NCBI GenBank assembly: GCA_002314885.1
Contig: DCHT01000054.1
Coordinates: 1 to 6,293, forward strand
Direction: 5' to 3'
DNA from: Bacteroidales bacterium UBA1745
GTDB taxonomy: Bacteria > Bacteroidota > Bacteroidia > Bacteroidales > UBA932
DNA length: 6,293 nt
Positions 5,683 to 6,293 of this stretch are shown one piece after another; within the stretch, counting starts at the first letter, position 1; every line of letters starts with the position of its first letter. Position numbers and translations under genes: made by a program. The notes below the pieces were generated by a model. That model made no database searches. It saw only the letters and a program-made list of their open reading frames with translations, and was not told the origin of the DNA.

Positions 5683-6125
5683 TAAGTGAACTTTATACTG
5701 CGCTGACGACCGCGCTGAAGACCGTCAAGGATAACAACAATGTGGCAATCATCAAGCATATAGACCTTTGGAACCGCAACGTCGAGTTTATCGAGGAGGA
5801 TACTCCCTGGCAGAGACCGGCGGTGTTCATAGAATTCGGTGAGGTGCAGTGGCGGCCATACAGCGGCAGCACCTGCGGTCTGATAGGCAACATGCCCGTT
5901 ACGCTGCACGTGGTCACGGACTGGGCCGGTCCTACGGCTGACGGTGAGACTACCAGCGCTGCATCCGTGGCGTCGATGGACCTTTCGGAGAAGATTTGCG
6001 CGAAGCTGCAGGGATTGTACGGAACGAATTTCAGGGACTTGTGCCTGATGTCTTCGGCACCGAACCATGATCACGAAGAGGTGGTGGAGAGCATCGAGAG
6101 GTATGTTGTCAAGCTTTCGCGATGA
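5679..6125 (+). CDS. Tail-terminator / Mu gp37-like minor tail protein
   Basis: A 148-aa protein. It starts with a helix (ISELYTALTTALKTV), then a strand with HIDLWNRNVEF (27-37), and then DTPWQRPAVFIEF (41-53), an arrangement typical of small tail-terminator or neck proteins of Bacteroidota phages ('..D.pfp.PAVfieF'). Next come alternating strands (VQWRPYSGSTC; NMPVTLHVVTD), a helix (AASVASMDLSEKICAKLQGL) and a final strand (EEVVESIERYVVKLS). This alpha-beta fold would cap or terminate the tail tube. It starts by an ATGA overlap with the gpG-type gene, the usual neighbour of such proteins. The family assignment is by pattern only; it could equally be a head-tail connector component. Confidence 0.72.
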   Translation: MISELYTALTTALKTVKDNNNVAIIKHIDLWNRNVEFIEEDTPWQRPAVFIEFGEVQWRPYSGSTCGLIGNMPVTLHVVTDWAGPTADGETTSAASVASMDLSEKICAKLQGLYGTNFRDLCLMSSAPNHDHEEVVESIERYVVKLSR

Positions 6126-6293
6126 GCAAGGTCAGAAACTGCCGGGACTATGACGAGGGATTCTGCCGCTACGGCCTTTCCCTTGGACTGGATCTGTTCC
6201 GCTGCTGCCATAATGCGGACGAATGCGAGCAGTACCGTAAAAAAATTACGGAAAAGATGAAAAATGACAAAACAAGAGAGAATGATGGAAAAA
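6122..6293 (+). CDS. Cys-rich small protein, partial at window end
   Basis: The start ATG overlaps the preceding stop by ATGA. Fifty-seven residues are visible with no stop, so the 3' end is outside the window. The first 40 residues carry C7, C15, C28, C29, H30 and C35, a plausible metal-binding cluster of zinc-knuckle type (C-x7-C-x12-CCH-x4-C). Residues 39-57 become highly charged and K-rich, and a second ATG opens another frame at 6264, so this ORF may end just beyond the edge. I do not recognise the family. The coupling to the tail gene supports translation. Confidence 0.62.
   Translation, partial: MSKVRNCRDYDEGFCRYGLSLGLDLFRCCHNADECEQYRKKITEKMKNDKTRENDGK
6264..6293 (+). CDS. Possible start of a further gene (overlapping frame)
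   Basis: An ATG at 6264 opens a different frame (M-T-K-Q-E-R-M-M-E-K) that runs to the window edge. The ten residues look like an ordinary protein start, and a downstream gene is expected in this packed operon. Only 10 codons are visible and the frame overlaps the Cys-rich ORF, so the call is weak. Confidence 0.3.
   Translation, partial: MTKQERMMEK

Larger units (their letters stand above)
1..6293 (+). mobile_element. Internal segment of a Mu-like transposable (pro)phage
   Basis: The window starts inside a MuA-type transposase and continues through MuB, a gp16-like protein, a DUF3164 protein, a gpG-type morphogenesis protein and a gp37-like tail protein. Every gene is on the same strand. 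This combination and order is characteristic of Mu-like transposable phages, and the protein style fits those of Bacteroidota, of which Hankyphage is the known example. Neither phage end is in the window: I see no terminal repeat, no target duplication and no host gene. Whether this is an intact prophage, a free phage or a remnant cannot be decided here. No gene shows an internal frameshift or stop, which favours a functional element. Confidence 0.88.

Noticed and set aside
5511..6074. 187-aa minus-strand frame opposite the gpG-type and tail genes
   Set aside because: It is antisense to two genes with clear structural-protein patterns; no supporting evidence.
6235..6251. Perfect inverted repeat CCGTAA-AAAAA-TTACGG, possible terminator
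   Set aside because: The stem is only 6 bp, no T-run follows on the + strand, and it lies inside an open coding frame upstream of a likely next gene.
1..6293. tRNA genes, CRISPR repeats, diversity-generating retroelement parts, phage ends
   Set aside because: I looked for cloverleaf-like segments, regularly spaced repeats, a reverse transcriptase and terminal repeats and saw none in this window.

Overview
The window is an internal piece of a Mu-like transposable phage or prophage. Its probable host is a member of the Bacteroidota (Bacteroidales-type). I infer the host from the style of the proteins and from the near absence of strong Shine-Dalgarno sequences before most starts. The sequence shows no 16S or other direct host marker, so the host assignment is moderate. 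The base composition looks moderately GC-rich by eye; I did not compute it.

Layout, all on the + strand and closely packed. (1) 1-1692: MuA-type DDE transposase, with its 5' end outside the window. (2) 1716-2597: MuB-type AAA ATPase that would deliver target DNA and activate the transposase. (3) 2618-3277: a second P-loop ATPase that looks RadA/DnaB/RecA-like. (4) 3274-3513: 79-aa aromatic-rich unknown. (5) 3500-3964: Bacteroidota phage protein that is probably a distant Mu gp16/GemA relative. (6) 3964-4182: 72-aa unknown. (7) 4195-4869: DUF3164 family protein. (8) 4872-5123: small basic protein with a probable helix-turn-helix. (9) 5113-5682: virion morphogenesis protein of the Mu gpG / P2 gpS type. 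(10) 5679-6125: tail-terminator/gp37-like structural protein. (11) 6122 to the window end: Cys-rich small ORF, still open at the edge. A possible further start lies at 6264.

The arrangement runs from transposition (A, B), through an early accessory block (second ATPase, small unknowns, gp16-like, DUF3164, HTH), directly into virion morphogenesis. Most junctions are ATGA or TAATG overlaps or gaps of 2-23 nt, so this reads as one translationally coupled transcription unit. No promoter, terminator, RNA gene, CRISPR array, insertion sequence or phage end (attL/attR) is visible, and no stretch over 300 bases lacks a gene. In classical Mu, the lysis genes, Mor/C activators and host-nuclease inhibitor Gam lie in or near the equivalent interval. 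None is recognisable here, so the early-to-late switch must be wired differently or encoded elsewhere.

The least explained parts are the second ATPase, the two small unknown proteins, the HTH protein at the early/late boundary, and an 11-bp phased TTCAA-type repeat between the two ATPase genes.
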